Shown: positions 1 through 8,181 of the stretch, piece after piece
Layout: each line of letters starts with the position of its first letter
Numbering within the stretch: the first letter of the stretch is position 1
Assembly (NCBI RefSeq): GCF_004363045.1
Contig: NZ_SNYJ01000027.1
Span: forward strand, 1-34,805
Source of the DNA: Aureibacillus halotolerans
GTDB taxonomy: Bacteria; Bacillota; Bacilli; Bacillales; DSM-28697
Reading direction: 5' to 3'
Length of the DNA stretch: 34,805 nt
Position numbers and translations under genes: made by a program
Notes under the pieces: generated by a model
What the model saw: only the letters and a program-made list of their open reading frames with translations
What the model was told of the DNA's origin: nothing
Database searches by the model: none

Positions 1-16
1 TCGTTGGTCAATTCGG

Positions 17-90
17 TGGCGATGCATGGTAAATTCATTGGCGAACAGTGGTAAAAAACATGGCGAGGGTGGTAACATTGGCTGGCTGTA
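17..90. repeat. Tandem imperfect direct repeats resembling an IS21-family element end
   Basis: Three successive units beginning TGGCGA and containing GGTAA start at about 17, 39 and 61 (spacing 22 and 22), followed by a shorter TGGCTGGCTGTAA at 79. IS21-family insertion sequences carry this sort of multiple terminal repeat, so this may be the end of an element lying outside the window to the left. No transposase gene is visible here, so the assignment is inference from repeat style only. Confidence 0.4.
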
Positions 91-221
91 ATCAAAAATA
101 GCTATCATTGGGTAAACCCCGGAACTGGACTCAGAGTCACAATTTTTAAAAATCACCAAAAAAACGCCCTCGGATTAAAATCCAAAGGCACATTGATATC
201 AATTTGCTGTGATAATATTAA

Positions 222-323
222 TCAACATCCAAGAATCTTCATGCAGGAGAAGCATTAACATTCGGTCTAGAAAATAAAAAGCAAAGTATAACCGATGTAT
301 TAGAAATTGCAGAAATCGATTAG
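222..323 (+). pseudogene. Possible coding remnant, unrecognised
   Basis: A short open frame with no start codon or ribosome binding site ends at TAG 321-323. Its last residues, ending DVLEIAEID, have the composition of a normal acidic protein tail, while the frame is closed by a stop just upstream. It could be the 3' end of a gene destroyed when the neighbouring mobile DNA arrived, or chance. I do not recognise a family. Otherwise 91-358 holds no gene that I can support. Confidence 0.2.
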
Positions 324-358
324 TAATTGATTAATAATTGAGCGAATTGAATAATTCG

Positions 359-420
359 TTCCGGTATGAAAGAGCCTCGTCTCCGGCATTATTGAACCAG
401 CCCTCCAGCAAAAAAAGCCA
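359..420 (-). repeat. Left inverted repeat flanking the restriction-modification island
   Basis: This stretch, read on the plus strand, matches the minus strand of 8009-8071 in the same order of blocks: CGGT, AAAGAGCC, CCGG, ATTATT, AGCCCTCC, an A-run, GCC. Identity is roughly 70 to 75 percent by eye with small indels. The two copies bracket the hsd operon in opposite orientation. This copy sits 73 bp beyond the hsdM stop; on the minus strand its G/C-rich blocks followed by a T-run could also help end hsd transcription. Confidence 0.55.
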
Positions 421-492
421 CCCATTATTTGAGCGACTCTCCTATCTTACTTGTTTATCTAACGTTTTTCGTTAGAGCAATCGCGCGCCAGA

Positions 493-2247
493 TTACTTCA
501 ACTCCGGCAACCCAAGCTCTCTTAAAAACCGATTATGTTTTTCCTTTGCTTCATTTATATCATTTTCAATGCTGTCTAAATTCTCTTTTACATCCGCAAG
601 GTTAATAATTTCTTCTTCCGGAGCTGTGCTTACATACCTTGATATGTTCAGGTTGTAGCCGTTCCTTTCAATTTCTTCCATGGAGACACGGCGAGAATAC
701 TTTATGTCATCATCTTTTCGATATTGATATGTGTCAACTATTTTGTCAATATGCTCTGGCAATAAGATATTTTGACGTTTCCCCTTTTCGCAGTACTCAC
801 TTGCGTTAATAAACAGCACATCATCAAATTTCTTGCACTTTTTTAGTACAAGAATACAGACTGGAATACCAGTAGAGAAAAAGAGGTTTGCCGGTAATCC
901 TATTATTGAGTCAATATTATTGTCCTTAAGAAATTTTGTTCTTATTTTTTCTTCTGCACCACCACGGAATAACACACCATGTGGCAGAATGATTGCCATT
1001 GTGCCATTATCGCTTAAAAAGTGGAAACCATGAAGCAGAAAAGCAAAATCCGCTGCTGATTTGGGTGCCAGTCCATAGTTTTTAAAGCGAAAATCCTCGG
1101 CAAGTGTATCATTTGGATCCCAACGGTAACTGAAAGGTGGATTTGCTACAACTGCGTCACACTCCAATTTCTTGGCCGGGTTCATCTCATTGAAAATATC
1201 CCAATCATTCAATAATGAATCTCCGTGAGATATTTGAAATTCAGAATCTTTAAATCCATGCAAGAGCATGTTCATACGCGCAAGATTGTAAGTCGTGATA
1301 TTCTTTTCTTGTCCAAATATCTGCCTAATGCTGTTTGGCTCAAGTTGCTTTTTAACGTTGATTAGAAGAGAACCCGAACCACAAGCAAAGTCCAGTAGAT
1401 TATTAATGTACCTTTTTTTTCCTTTACTTGGGTCTTGACTATCAAGTATAACGATGCGAGAAAGGATGGTCGAGATCTGCTGGGGGGTATAAAACTCACC
1501 AGCCTTTTTACCTGATCCTGCTGCAAACTGACCTATTAAGTATTCGTAGGCATTGCCCAGCAGATCACTCTCATTAGGAAATTCATCAAGCCCCTCGGAA
1601 ATTTCGGTTATAATTGAACACAGCATTGCATTGCGAGAGCTGTAATTTCTTCCTAGCTTATCAGAGTCAAGGTTTACCTCTGAGAACAATCCACGAAACG
1701 TACTGTCGAAAGACTCATTTTCTATAAATTTAAAACCAGCTTGTAATGTCCTTAAAAGGTACTCGTTTTGCGTGCGAGCTAATTCGTATATATTACTCCA
1801 GAGATACTGCGGCTGGATTACATAATGAAGCTTACGTCTCATTTGCTTTTCAAACATTGCTACTTGATCCAAATTGTTATTGTACCACATAATAAGCGGG
1901 GTCAATTTTTTACTTTCAAACAATATGAAATGATCATCGATTAATATCTTTTTTGCATTCTCTTCTAATTTTTGTTTACTAAAATATTCCGCTGCATGCT
2001 CTTTCATCACACTAATAGTCTCATCCTGCTTACTCGTAGCATAAATTTTTTTAATTTCACTCTCACAATGAAGAAAATCGCTACCAAGCTCTTTTTTTGC
2101 TGCCTGTTCATAGTTATCTGAAAGATACCTCAAGAAGAGAAAAGACAACATGTAATCACGAAAGTCGTCGGCATTCATCGCTCCGCGAAGTTTATCTGCT
2201 ATAGCCCACAGGGTTGCACCTAATTTTATTTGTTGTAAATCACGCAT
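493..2247 (-). CDS. hsdM: Type I restriction-modification DNA methyltransferase subunit HsdM
   Basis: Modification subunit of a type I R-M enzyme. With HsdS it methylates adenine in the recognition site; with HsdR it forms the restriction complex. About 584 residues. An N-terminal HsdM helical domain is followed by the SAM-binding motif I (LLDFACGSGSLL, about residues 284-295) and the N6-adenine methylase motif IV NPPF (about 369-372); the family hallmark AGEFYTPQQI precedes motif I. I chose the ATG at 2247 because AGGTGG lies at a normal distance in front of it; an in-frame ATG at 2259 would sit too close to that site. The start overlaps the stop of the upstream nuclease gene by 8 bp, so translation is probably coupled. 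It is last in the hsdR-hsdS-prrC-hsdM operon. All motifs are intact, so the methylase should be active. Confidence 0.93.
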   Translation of the reverse strand: MRDLQQIKLGATLWAIADKLRGAMNADDFRDYMLSFLFLRYLSDNYEQAAKKELGSDFLHCESEIKKIYATSKQDETISVMKEHAAEYFSKQKLEENAKKILIDDHFILFESKKLTPLIMWYNNNLDQVAMFEKQMRRKLHYVIQPQYLWSNIYELARTQNEYLLRTLQAGFKFIENESFDSTFRGLFSEVNLDSDKLGRNYSSRNAMLCSIITEISEGLDEFPNESDLLGNAYEYLIGQFAAGSGKKAGEFYTPQQISTILSRIVILDSQDPSKGKKRYINNLLDFACGSGSLLINVKKQLEPNSIRQIFGQEKNITTYNLARMNMLLHGFKDSEFQISHGDSLLNDWDIFNEMNPAKKLECDAVVANPPFSYRWDPNDTLAEDFRFKNYGLAPKSAADFAFLLHGFHFLSDNGTMAIILPHGVLFRGGAEEKIRTKFLKDNNIDSIIGLPANLFFSTGIPVCILVLKKCKKFDDVLFINASEYCEKGKRQNILLPEHIDKIVDTYQYRKDDDIKYSRRVSMEEIERNGYNLNISRYVSTAPEEEIINLADVKENLDSIENDINEAKEKHNRFLRELGLPELK

Positions 2248-3334
2248 AGTTACCACCACCTATATGTAATACAAAATTATATTTATCTTGGAGCTTGTTT
2301 AACACATTTGATAAAAGTTCTGCGTTATCAGGAACCAATTCTTTTGCCTCGTATAGGAAAACAGTTTTATGTGACAATGTATTTATTATTCGAGCTACAT
2401 CATCAGTGTCATCTATTCCTATTTGTTCAAGCACATATGATATTCGCCCAACACCAAGGAAGGAGGAGACGTTTTCCAGGACTTGTCTTAGTATTGCAAA
2501 ATGATAAGCATATAGCTGCTTGTCGTTTACCGCACGCTGTAACATTTGCAGTAACTCAAGATGATAAAGAAATACGTCTTTTCTACAATCCAACAATGAT
2601 AGTTCATTAGAGGAATTTTTTAAAGTATGCATTTTAGTAAACTTCTTATATGAATCTGCTTTTTCGCCTTTTGTCATCCAGTTTGAAAGAATAGAAAAAA
2701 GTCCAACGTGGTGAGTTGTAATAATGATTTTTCTATTTTCATAATGATCATCAATCAAAGCCATTATTGTTGATGCTGTAATAAAGATGTTATGGTCATC
2801 TAAGCTTGAAACTGGATCATCAATAAAGAAATGACTATTTTGTTCACCTGTCCACCCTTGAACATCAAACATTGTGAGAAACAGGCACCAAATAAAAATT
2901 TGTTGCTCACCCCGAGAAATTTTTATAACCTCAGGTTGTTCTTCGTTTTCTGATTGCGTATAAAAACTAATAGAGCTAATTCCAAGCGAGGTATCAGTAT
3001 GATAATTAAACTGGAAATCAAACTTTGGCTTGTATGCAACTAGCTTTTCACGAAGCTTTTCTTCATCTATTGAGGAATGATATTGATTCAGGCTGGATTT
3101 CACGAGATTCAGCTTTATTGTATCATTATTCCATACAAACAAATCTTCACTATAAGCATTATAATAAACACCGGAATGATTACCGTCGTTCATTTCTTTG
3201 GTTATATTTTTGTATTCAACTGAAAGCCGTGTCTTGCCGGTTCCATTAAAGGCAAACACTAAAATAATATTTTTTTTCAATTCAACAAGTCGCCTTGCTA
3301 GTGCCTGTACATTTTCATCTGAGATAGCACTCAT
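2240..3334 (-). CDS. prrC: PrrC-like anticodon nuclease (ABC-ATPase plus HEPN-type RNase) in the hsd operon
   Basis: A 364-residue protein with the architecture of the PrrC anticodon nuclease, a toxin held silent by a type I R-M complex and released to cut tRNA when that complex is inhibited, for example by phage. N-terminal ABC-type ATPase: Walker A AFNGTGKT (28-35), the family block YYNAYSEDLF (57-66), signature ISRGEQQ (139-145), Walker B FFIDD (169-173), D-loop SSLD (176-179), H-loop THH (207-209). The C-terminal nuclease domain carries R283-x3-E287 and H322, matching the R-x3-E...H triad known from PrrC (R320, E324, H356), with R-to-H spacing 39 against 36. The block KDVFLYHLELL (252-262) is also typical. 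The start overlaps hsdS by 4 bp (ATGA). Nothing is truncated. tRNA-Lys as target is inferred from the family; specificity cannot be read from the sequence. Some genomes would list it only as an AAA family ATPase. Confidence 0.83.
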   Translation of the reverse strand: MSAISDENVQALARRLVELKKNIILVFAFNGTGKTRLSVEYKNITKEMNDGNHSGVYYNAYSEDLFVWNNDTIKLNLVKSSLNQYHSSIDEEKLREKLVAYKPKFDFQFNYHTDTSLGISSISFYTQSENEEQPEVIKISRGEQQIFIWCLFLTMFDVQGWTGEQNSHFFIDDPVSSLDDHNIFITASTIMALIDDHYENRKIIITTHHVGLFSILSNWMTKGEKADSYKKFTKMHTLKNSSNELSLLDCRKDVFLYHLELLQMLQRAVNDKQLYAYHFAILRQVLENVSSFLGVGRISYVLEQIGIDDTDDVARIINTLSHKTVFLYEAKELVPDNAELLSNVLNKLQDKYNFVLHIGGGNYA

Positions 3335-4605
3335 TCCCCCACCTCCTCGATAGAAGGGAACAGTCCTTGCATTAAGCCTTTCTTATGGGCTTTTAGAGCT
3401 TCTATATTCTCTACTTGTGCGGTTATGCATACGTCCAATGATGAAAGACAGTCAGCGATTTGTTTTTGTTCATTTAAACTGGTGAAATCTATTGGTAATT
3501 CATGTAATACACTTCCTTTTATTCCTTTTACAATACCCCCGGTACTTTTGGAAGATAAATTATACTGAAATTTTGGTGATAGAAGAACATATTTCAGGTA
3601 AGTATTATCTAGTTTACCTTCGACGCCTCTATATTTGATGATCCTTTGTGCTAAAGCAACATTTTCGTTTTCAATTTGTGCAACATTTCCGCATGGAGCT
3701 TCTGTTGTTATTAAAACATCACCGACTTGTGGCACACCCCTTGACATGACCACATTATAGGTATTCTCGGGAATATATTCTTGTGAACACCGATAATCTA
3801 AGTATCCCATTTTTATATTTTTAGCGGTCAGCAAAAATATACCTAGATTAGATTTTTTTGGAGTTTTTCCTCTGTAATCCACATAAGATGTAACTTGTGA
3901 AAGTTTTCTCTCTTCCCACTCACCGCAACCCCTGAATTCTGGAAATCTCCATTCAGGCACAGTTTTGCCTTCGGTGGGGAATAACCTCTGCATTAAGCCC
4001 TTTTTGTGCATTTTAAGAGCTGACAATTTTTTATCCTCGGCGGTAATAAGATCGTCAAGATAGGAAAGGCATTCGGCGATTTTTTGTTGTTCTTCGTAAG
4101 AAGAATAAGGAAGAGGCATTTTCATAAAGTTCTCTGTCGATATACTGATCCTATCGTGCCTCGCTCCAGTGTTTGATACTATTTTTAAATAACTATTCCA
4201 AAGATTGGTTTTGAAATATTGCTCGTAAAATTCATTTCGAGGGTTATTAAATCGAAAAACTGTATACAATGGAGACATTATGCCCTTCCCTATTTTATTT
4301 TTGGAAATAGGGCCTACCGGTGCAGATGTTGAAATACGAGGATTATAAACGTAATCCCCCTTATCAATTACAAAATAGTTATCAATGTTGCTTTGTGTTA
4401 CAATTTTTCTTTCAAAATATTCACTTTGATTTACAACGCCATCAGTAGCGGAATTTGTTAAAACTCGAGTTATAGAACAATCTTTATTTTTATCTATTAT
4501 TTTAACAGCAAGTGAATTGAGAGTGGTTACTTTCCATTCTACACTTGGGTGAAACTCCGGAAACCTCAGCCACGGCACCAAAGCTTTTTTCTCTTTCTTA
4601 CTCAT
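3331..4605 (-). CDS. hsdS: Type I restriction-modification specificity subunit HsdS
   Basis: DNA-recognition subunit, 424 residues, with the usual two target-recognition domains separated by conserved spacer helices. The duplicated architecture is plain: RFPEF occurs at about 14-18 and again at 220-224, each opening a recognition domain. The spacer motif ALKxHKKGLMQxLFP occurs at 196-210 and at 403-417 at the C terminus. The two recognition domains differ fully in sequence, giving a bipartite target that cannot be predicted by eye. The ATG overlaps the hsdR stop by 8 bp and the gene end overlaps the next gene by 4 bp. The near-identical spacer repeats could allow recombination with another hsdS, but no silent hsdS cassette is present in the window. 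Confidence 0.93.
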   Translation of the reverse strand: MSKKEKKALVPWLRFPEFHPSVEWKVTTLNSLAVKIIDKNKDCSITRVLTNSATDGVVNQSEYFERKIVTQSNIDNYFVIDKGDYVYNPRISTSAPVGPISKNKIGKGIMSPLYTVFRFNNPRNEFYEQYFKTNLWNSYLKIVSNTGARHDRISISTENFMKMPLPYSSYEEQQKIAECLSYLDDLITAEDKKLSALKMHKKGLMQRLFPTEGKTVPEWRFPEFRGCGEWEERKLSQVTSYVDYRGKTPKKSNLGIFLLTAKNIKMGYLDYRCSQEYIPENTYNVVMSRGVPQVGDVLITTEAPCGNVAQIENENVALAQRIIKYRGVEGKLDNTYLKYVLLSPKFQYNLSSKSTGGIVKGIKGSVLHELPIDFTSLNEQKQIADCLSSLDVCITAQVENIEALKAHKKGLMQGLFPSIEEVGE

Positions 4606-7600
4606 ATGCCTTTAACCCCACAATCTCACGTCCATTTGCTTGCTTTTTCAGTAACGGAATCAAATCATCCATCAATTCTAATTCTTTTTTTGTTCTGTCT
4701 CTCCAGCCAAGGCCAAGAGGCTCTAAGAGGTCACTTAACTTCTCACCATCAAAAATCATACGCTCCATTATTTTATCAACAAATGCTTGCAATGAGGACG
4801 GCTCTATATCATGTTTCTTTGCAAAAGCATTCAATTCTTTAGCTGATTTTTCCGCCTTAAATTTTTGATAGCCTTCCCTTATGGATTTTTCATCCAATCC
4901 CTTGTCTGCTTCCAAAGTGTTGATATATTCTTCTATATCTTCTCGTTCATCCATTAAATTGGAGGTTGATGATATAAGGTCAATCAACTCTTTCTTGGTC
5001 ATTTTCTCCTTTTTAGGAATATCAGGATTCGTATATTTTGAAATCAGCGACATAATATAATCGTAGTCAATAATGGTAGAGGAAAACAAAACAAACTCAA
5101 AGTCGATTTGTTCGATTTCCGGCGCTTTACCCGCAATATCCTTGCCTTGCTGCGCCTTTAACCTTTGAGCAGTTTCAATATATGCTCCACGGAATGCACG
5201 CAAGTTGTCCTCAGGCATCATTTTCTCAATAATTGCTGTCTGATCTTCTTCAATATCTGTATATTGATCCAATTGCGTTTTTAGGCGCTGTATATCTTTG
5301 AATTTATCAATAAACTCTGCTCGTGCTGTATCACCCTTCAGGTTGCTTACTTCTTCCGATCTGCACTCCAACCCATGTGATACCATGAATTTTTCCAGCT
5401 CGGCAACAGCCTTGTCCAATTTTTTAACCATTGCAGGAGCCGGATCAACTAGCCAAATTTCTTTTACTTTCTCGCTGCTTTCTGTACCAGAAAAGAGTTT
5501 AATCGCATCATCGACCTCATTTTCGAGCCCTCTAAAGTCTATAATGTTGCCATATGGCTTTGTGGGATTTAGAACACGATTTGTTCTTGAGAAAGCCTGA
5601 ATTAAGCCGTGCTGCTTTAAGTTTTTATTAACATACAGAGTATTTAAATACTTAGAATCAAAACCAGTTAACAGCATGTCCACAATAATAGTAATATCAA
5701 TCTTGTTTTTGTGCGGATAATCTGCATTCGTAAATTGTTGGTCTTTAATACGCTTTTGAACATCCTGATAATACAGGTCAAATTCGTTTATGTTATGGTT
5801 CGTGTCAAATTGAGTGTTGTAATCATTTATAATAGCTTTAAGAGCTGCTTTTTTCTTGTCGGGCTCCTGCTCATTGTCGGCTTTTTCTTGTACAAGGTCT
5901 TCTTGAAGCTGTTTCACATCTTTATTGCTCTCAGCGGGCGGAGAAAAGACGCAAGCAATATTTAGTGGATTAAATTTTTCATTGCCACTATTCTTGAGTT
6001 CTTCTTGCATAATTTTAAATAGCTCAAAATACTCAATTGCGTCATTAATCGAAGATGTTGCGAAGAGTGTATTATACCGTCTGTTATATGTTGCTGCATC
6101 ATGCTTTGATAAAATTGCTTCGACAACTGCTTGCTTATATTCCTTAGAGGAAGTGGATACTTTCACAGCCTGCTTATCATCTTCTGGTTTGAAATAATCG
6201 ATATGAAAACGCAATACATTACCATCGTCAATTGCATTTGTTATTGTGTAGGCATGAAGTTCCTGCTGAAAAACATCTTTTGTTGTTTTGTAAGAGCCAA
6301 CGGTGCCATCAATTTTCTTATATGTGGAGTTTTCTTCGAAAATCGGTGTTCCGGTAAAGCCGAAGAGCTGTGCTTTTGGAAAAAAAGTCTTTATGGCATC
6401 ATGGTTATCTCCAAACTGGGAACGATGGCATTCATCAAAAATAATTGCCAGTCGTTTATCCCGGAGTTTCTCTAATCTTTCTTTAAAGGTGAGTTCACCT
6501 TTTTTCTTTTTCTCTTGGTTACGTCTACTGTCCTCATCAAGGGCTAATCCAAGCTTTTGGATGGTAGTAACAATCACTTTGTCTTTATAGTCGTCAGAAG
6601 TAAGTCGCATTACCAAACTTTCGGTATTTGTGTTTTCCTCAACGCAGCCCTCTTGAAACTTATTGAATTCTAAGCGTGTTTGTCTATCGAGGTCTTTTCT
6701 ATCCACGACAAATAAACATTTTTCAATTTCAGGATTATCCTTTAAAAGTGTAGATGTTTTAAAAGAAGTGAGCGTTTTTCCACTTCCAGTAGTATGCCAA
6801 ATGTAGCCATTGCCACGATTTTGTTCGATGCAATCCATAATCGCCTTAACAGCATAAATCTGATAAGGACGCATAATCATCAGTTTTTGTTCGCTTACAA
6901 CAAGAACCATATATCGGCTAATTAACTGCCCAAGGGTGCATTTGAGTAAAAATCTATCTGCAAAGTCATACAGATTCGTTATTTTTTTATTTTTCTCATC
7001 TGCAAACTCATAAATTGGCAAAAATCTCTCATCTGCATTAAAACAAAAGTGTTCTTTATGGTTATTGGCAAAATAGTATGTGTTTGTTTCGTTGCTTACG
7101 ATAAATAGCTGCATAAAACAAAGAAGCGAATTGGTGTATCCATTGCCTTGATCATTTTTATAATCTACAATTTGCTCCATTGCTTTTTTGGGTGTAATTT
7201 GTTGAGCCTTTAATTCAATTTGAACAATAGGAACACCGTTAATAAGAATAATAACATCATAACGGTGGTTACTGTTGTCTGTATTGATACGTAACTGTTT
7301 TATCACTTCAAATTCATTTTTACACCAATCTTTGATGTTTACGAGAGTGTACTGAAGAGGTATGCCGTCATCACGTTTGAAAGTGTTGATTTCTCGTAAC
7401 GTTTTTGCGGCCACAAATACATCTGCAGTGATAATGCTGTCCCTAAGACGTGCAAATTCAGAATCGCTTAATTTAACACGATTCAATCTCTCAAAATGTT
7501 CTCTGAAATTAACCTCAAGAGACACTTTATCTCGAATGTCTTCTCGATATGTGTACTTTAAATCTTGTAGTATTTGAATGAAGTTTACTTCAATTTGCTT

Positions 7601-7612
7601 TTCAGATTTCAT
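4598..7612 (-). CDS. hsdR: Type I restriction endonuclease motor/nuclease subunit HsdR
   Basis: ATP-dependent translocase and nuclease subunit, about 1004 residues. The N-terminal PD-(D/E)xK nuclease shows D119, then E133-L-K135 in VQIELKAQ, with the type I QxxxY motif (Q147, Y151). Superfamily 2 helicase motor: Walker A TTGSGKT (about 274-280), DECH box (393-396), FGFTGTP further on, and a late QAFSRTNR motif VI. The ATG at 7612 is preferred because GAGGAG lies 7 nt upstream; an ATG at 7627 adds five residues but falls on the stop of the decayed XRE frame and lacks its own site. It is the first gene of the operon, upstream of hsdS. All catalytic motifs are present. Confidence 0.93.
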   Translation of the reverse strand: MKSEKQIEVNFIQILQDLKYTYREDIRDKVSLEVNFREHFERLNRVKLSDSEFARLRDSIITADVFVAAKTLREINTFKRDDGIPLQYTLVNIKDWCKNEFEVIKQLRINTDNSNHRYDVIILINGVPIVQIELKAQQITPKKAMEQIVDYKNDQGNGYTNSLLCFMQLFIVSNETNTYYFANNHKEHFCFNADERFLPIYEFADEKNKKITNLYDFADRFLLKCTLGQLISRYMVLVVSEQKLMIMRPYQIYAVKAIMDCIEQNRGNGYIWHTTGSGKTLTSFKTSTLLKDNPEIEKCLFVVDRKDLDRQTRLEFNKFQEGCVEENTNTESLVMRLTSDDYKDKVIVTTIQKLGLALDEDSRRNQEKKKKGELTFKERLEKLRDKRLAIIFDECHRSQFGDNHDAIKTFFPKAQLFGFTGTPIFEENSTYKKIDGTVGSYKTTKDVFQQELHAYTITNAIDDGNVLRFHIDYFKPEDDKQAVKVSTSSKEYKQAVVEAILSKHDAATYNRRYNTLFATSSINDAIEYFELFKIMQEELKNSGNEKFNPLNIACVFSPPAESNKDVKQLQEDLVQEKADNEQEPDKKKAALKAIINDYNTQFDTNHNINEFDLYYQDVQKRIKDQQFTNADYPHKNKIDITIIVDMLLTGFDSKYLNTLYVNKNLKQHGLIQAFSRTNRVLNPTKPYGNIIDFRGLENEVDDAIKLFSGTESSEKVKEIWLVDPAPAMVKKLDKAVAELEKFMVSHGLECRSEEVSNLKGDTARAEFIDKFKDIQRLKTQLDQYTDIEEDQTAIIEKMMPEDNLRAFRGAYIETAQRLKAQQGKDIAGKAPEIEQIDFEFVLFSSTIIDYDYIMSLISKYTNPDIPKKEKMTKKELIDLISSTSNLMDEREDIEEYINTLEADKGLDEKSIREGYQKFKAEKSAKELNAFAKKHDIEPSSLQAFVDKIMERMIFDGEKLSDLLEPLGLGWRDRTKKELELMDDLIPLLKKQANGREIVGLKAYE

Positions 7613-7623
7613 ATTTAATCTCC

Positions 7624-7853
7624 TCATGTCTCCAAGGACTCAGAACTTACATTTCTATTTTTTAAAAGCTCGATTAAAGCATGAAGAACATCCGATTTGG
7701 TTTTGAAAGGTTAATCTCCTGACAATTCACCAGCATAAAACCAACATGAAGTTCGCGTGCAAGTCTCTCTTGAGAGAAACCTAAATCCAAACGCGCAGTC
7801 TTAATTATTCCGCAAAGTACCATAGTATAAATATCTATAGTACATTTTATCAT
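7624..7853 (-). pseudogene. XRE-family helix-turn-helix regulator of the hsd operon, frameshifted
   Basis: From ATG 7853 (or the internal ATG 7823) the frame reads a helix-turn-helix opening, ARLDLGFSQERLARELHV, followed by SKPNR, the pattern of small Cro/C-type regulators that precede R-M genes. The frame then falls out and stops at 7674. Shifting by one base right after SKPN restores a natural continuation (DVLHALIELLK and onward to LESLET-like acidic end) that terminates at TGA 7624-7626. That TGA overlaps the upstream ATG of hsdR as ATGA, exactly as expected for the original gene end. The span is not a multiple of three, consistent with one lost base. The usual NRWENG recognition-helix end is also altered (NCQEIN). 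Either a true pseudogene or a sequencing error; a 59-residue product ending at 7674 is possible. Confidence 0.6.
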
Positions 7854-7900
7854 ATCCTATCAACTACAGTAAGAGCACGATTTAGGCATTTAAACCAAAG

Positions 7901-7911
7901 GGGAATTTCCC
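7901..7911. promoter_or_regulatory. Small palindrome upstream of the hsd operon, possible operator
   Basis: GGGAATTTCCC is an 11-bp palindrome with 5-bp arms about 50 bp upstream of the XRE start, next to TATACG on the minus strand. XRE controllers of R-M systems often bind such sites in their own promoter. I see no convincing -35 element, so this is a weak call. The rest of 7854-8008 holds nothing else I can support. Confidence 0.25.
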
Positions 7912-8008
7912 GTATACTTATTGTTTACTCGAATTGCCCTTTTCGTACTATGTGGGTGACAATTTTGAAGCTGATTTATGAAGCGATGAGGAGTAAATGG
8001 TTGAGGCA

Positions 8009-8071
8009 CGGCTCATTTTTTCCGGAGGGCTAGTTAAATAATCACCGGAATGGCGGCTCTTTTTAACCGTA
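8009..8071 (+). repeat. Right inverted repeat flanking the restriction-modification island
   Basis: Partner of 359-420 in opposite orientation. Shared blocks include GGCTC, an uninterrupted T-run, GGAGGGCT, AATAAT, CCGG and GGCTCTTT. It also contains a shorter internal direct repeat (CGGCTC plus T-run, then GCGGCTC plus T-run about 40 bp on). It lies between the hsd promoter region and the terminator of the decayed recombinase. The two copies may be ends of the island or two insertions of one intergenic repeat family. Confidence 0.55.
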
Positions 8072-8095
8072 ATATTCAGTGAATAGAGTAAATTA

Positions 8096-8126
8096 TAAAA
8101 GCCTGTGGTAAAGAGTAGCCGCAGGC
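8096..8126 (-). terminator. Rho-independent terminator of the decayed recombinase gene
   Basis: On the minus strand GCCTGCGG (8126-8119) and CCACAGGC (8108-8101) form an 8-bp stem with one mismatch, followed by TTTTATAATTT. It lies about 55 bp beyond the stop codon at 8182. Confidence 0.55.
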
Positions 8127-8181
8127 ATCTAACTGTTATTATTGCAGAGCCATGGTCACTGGTAATTAACCAATAACCTGC

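Noticed and set aside
3961-4020. hsdS phase-variable inversion system
   Set aside because: The spacer repeats are the normal internal duplication of HsdS; no second hsdS copy or invertase is present.
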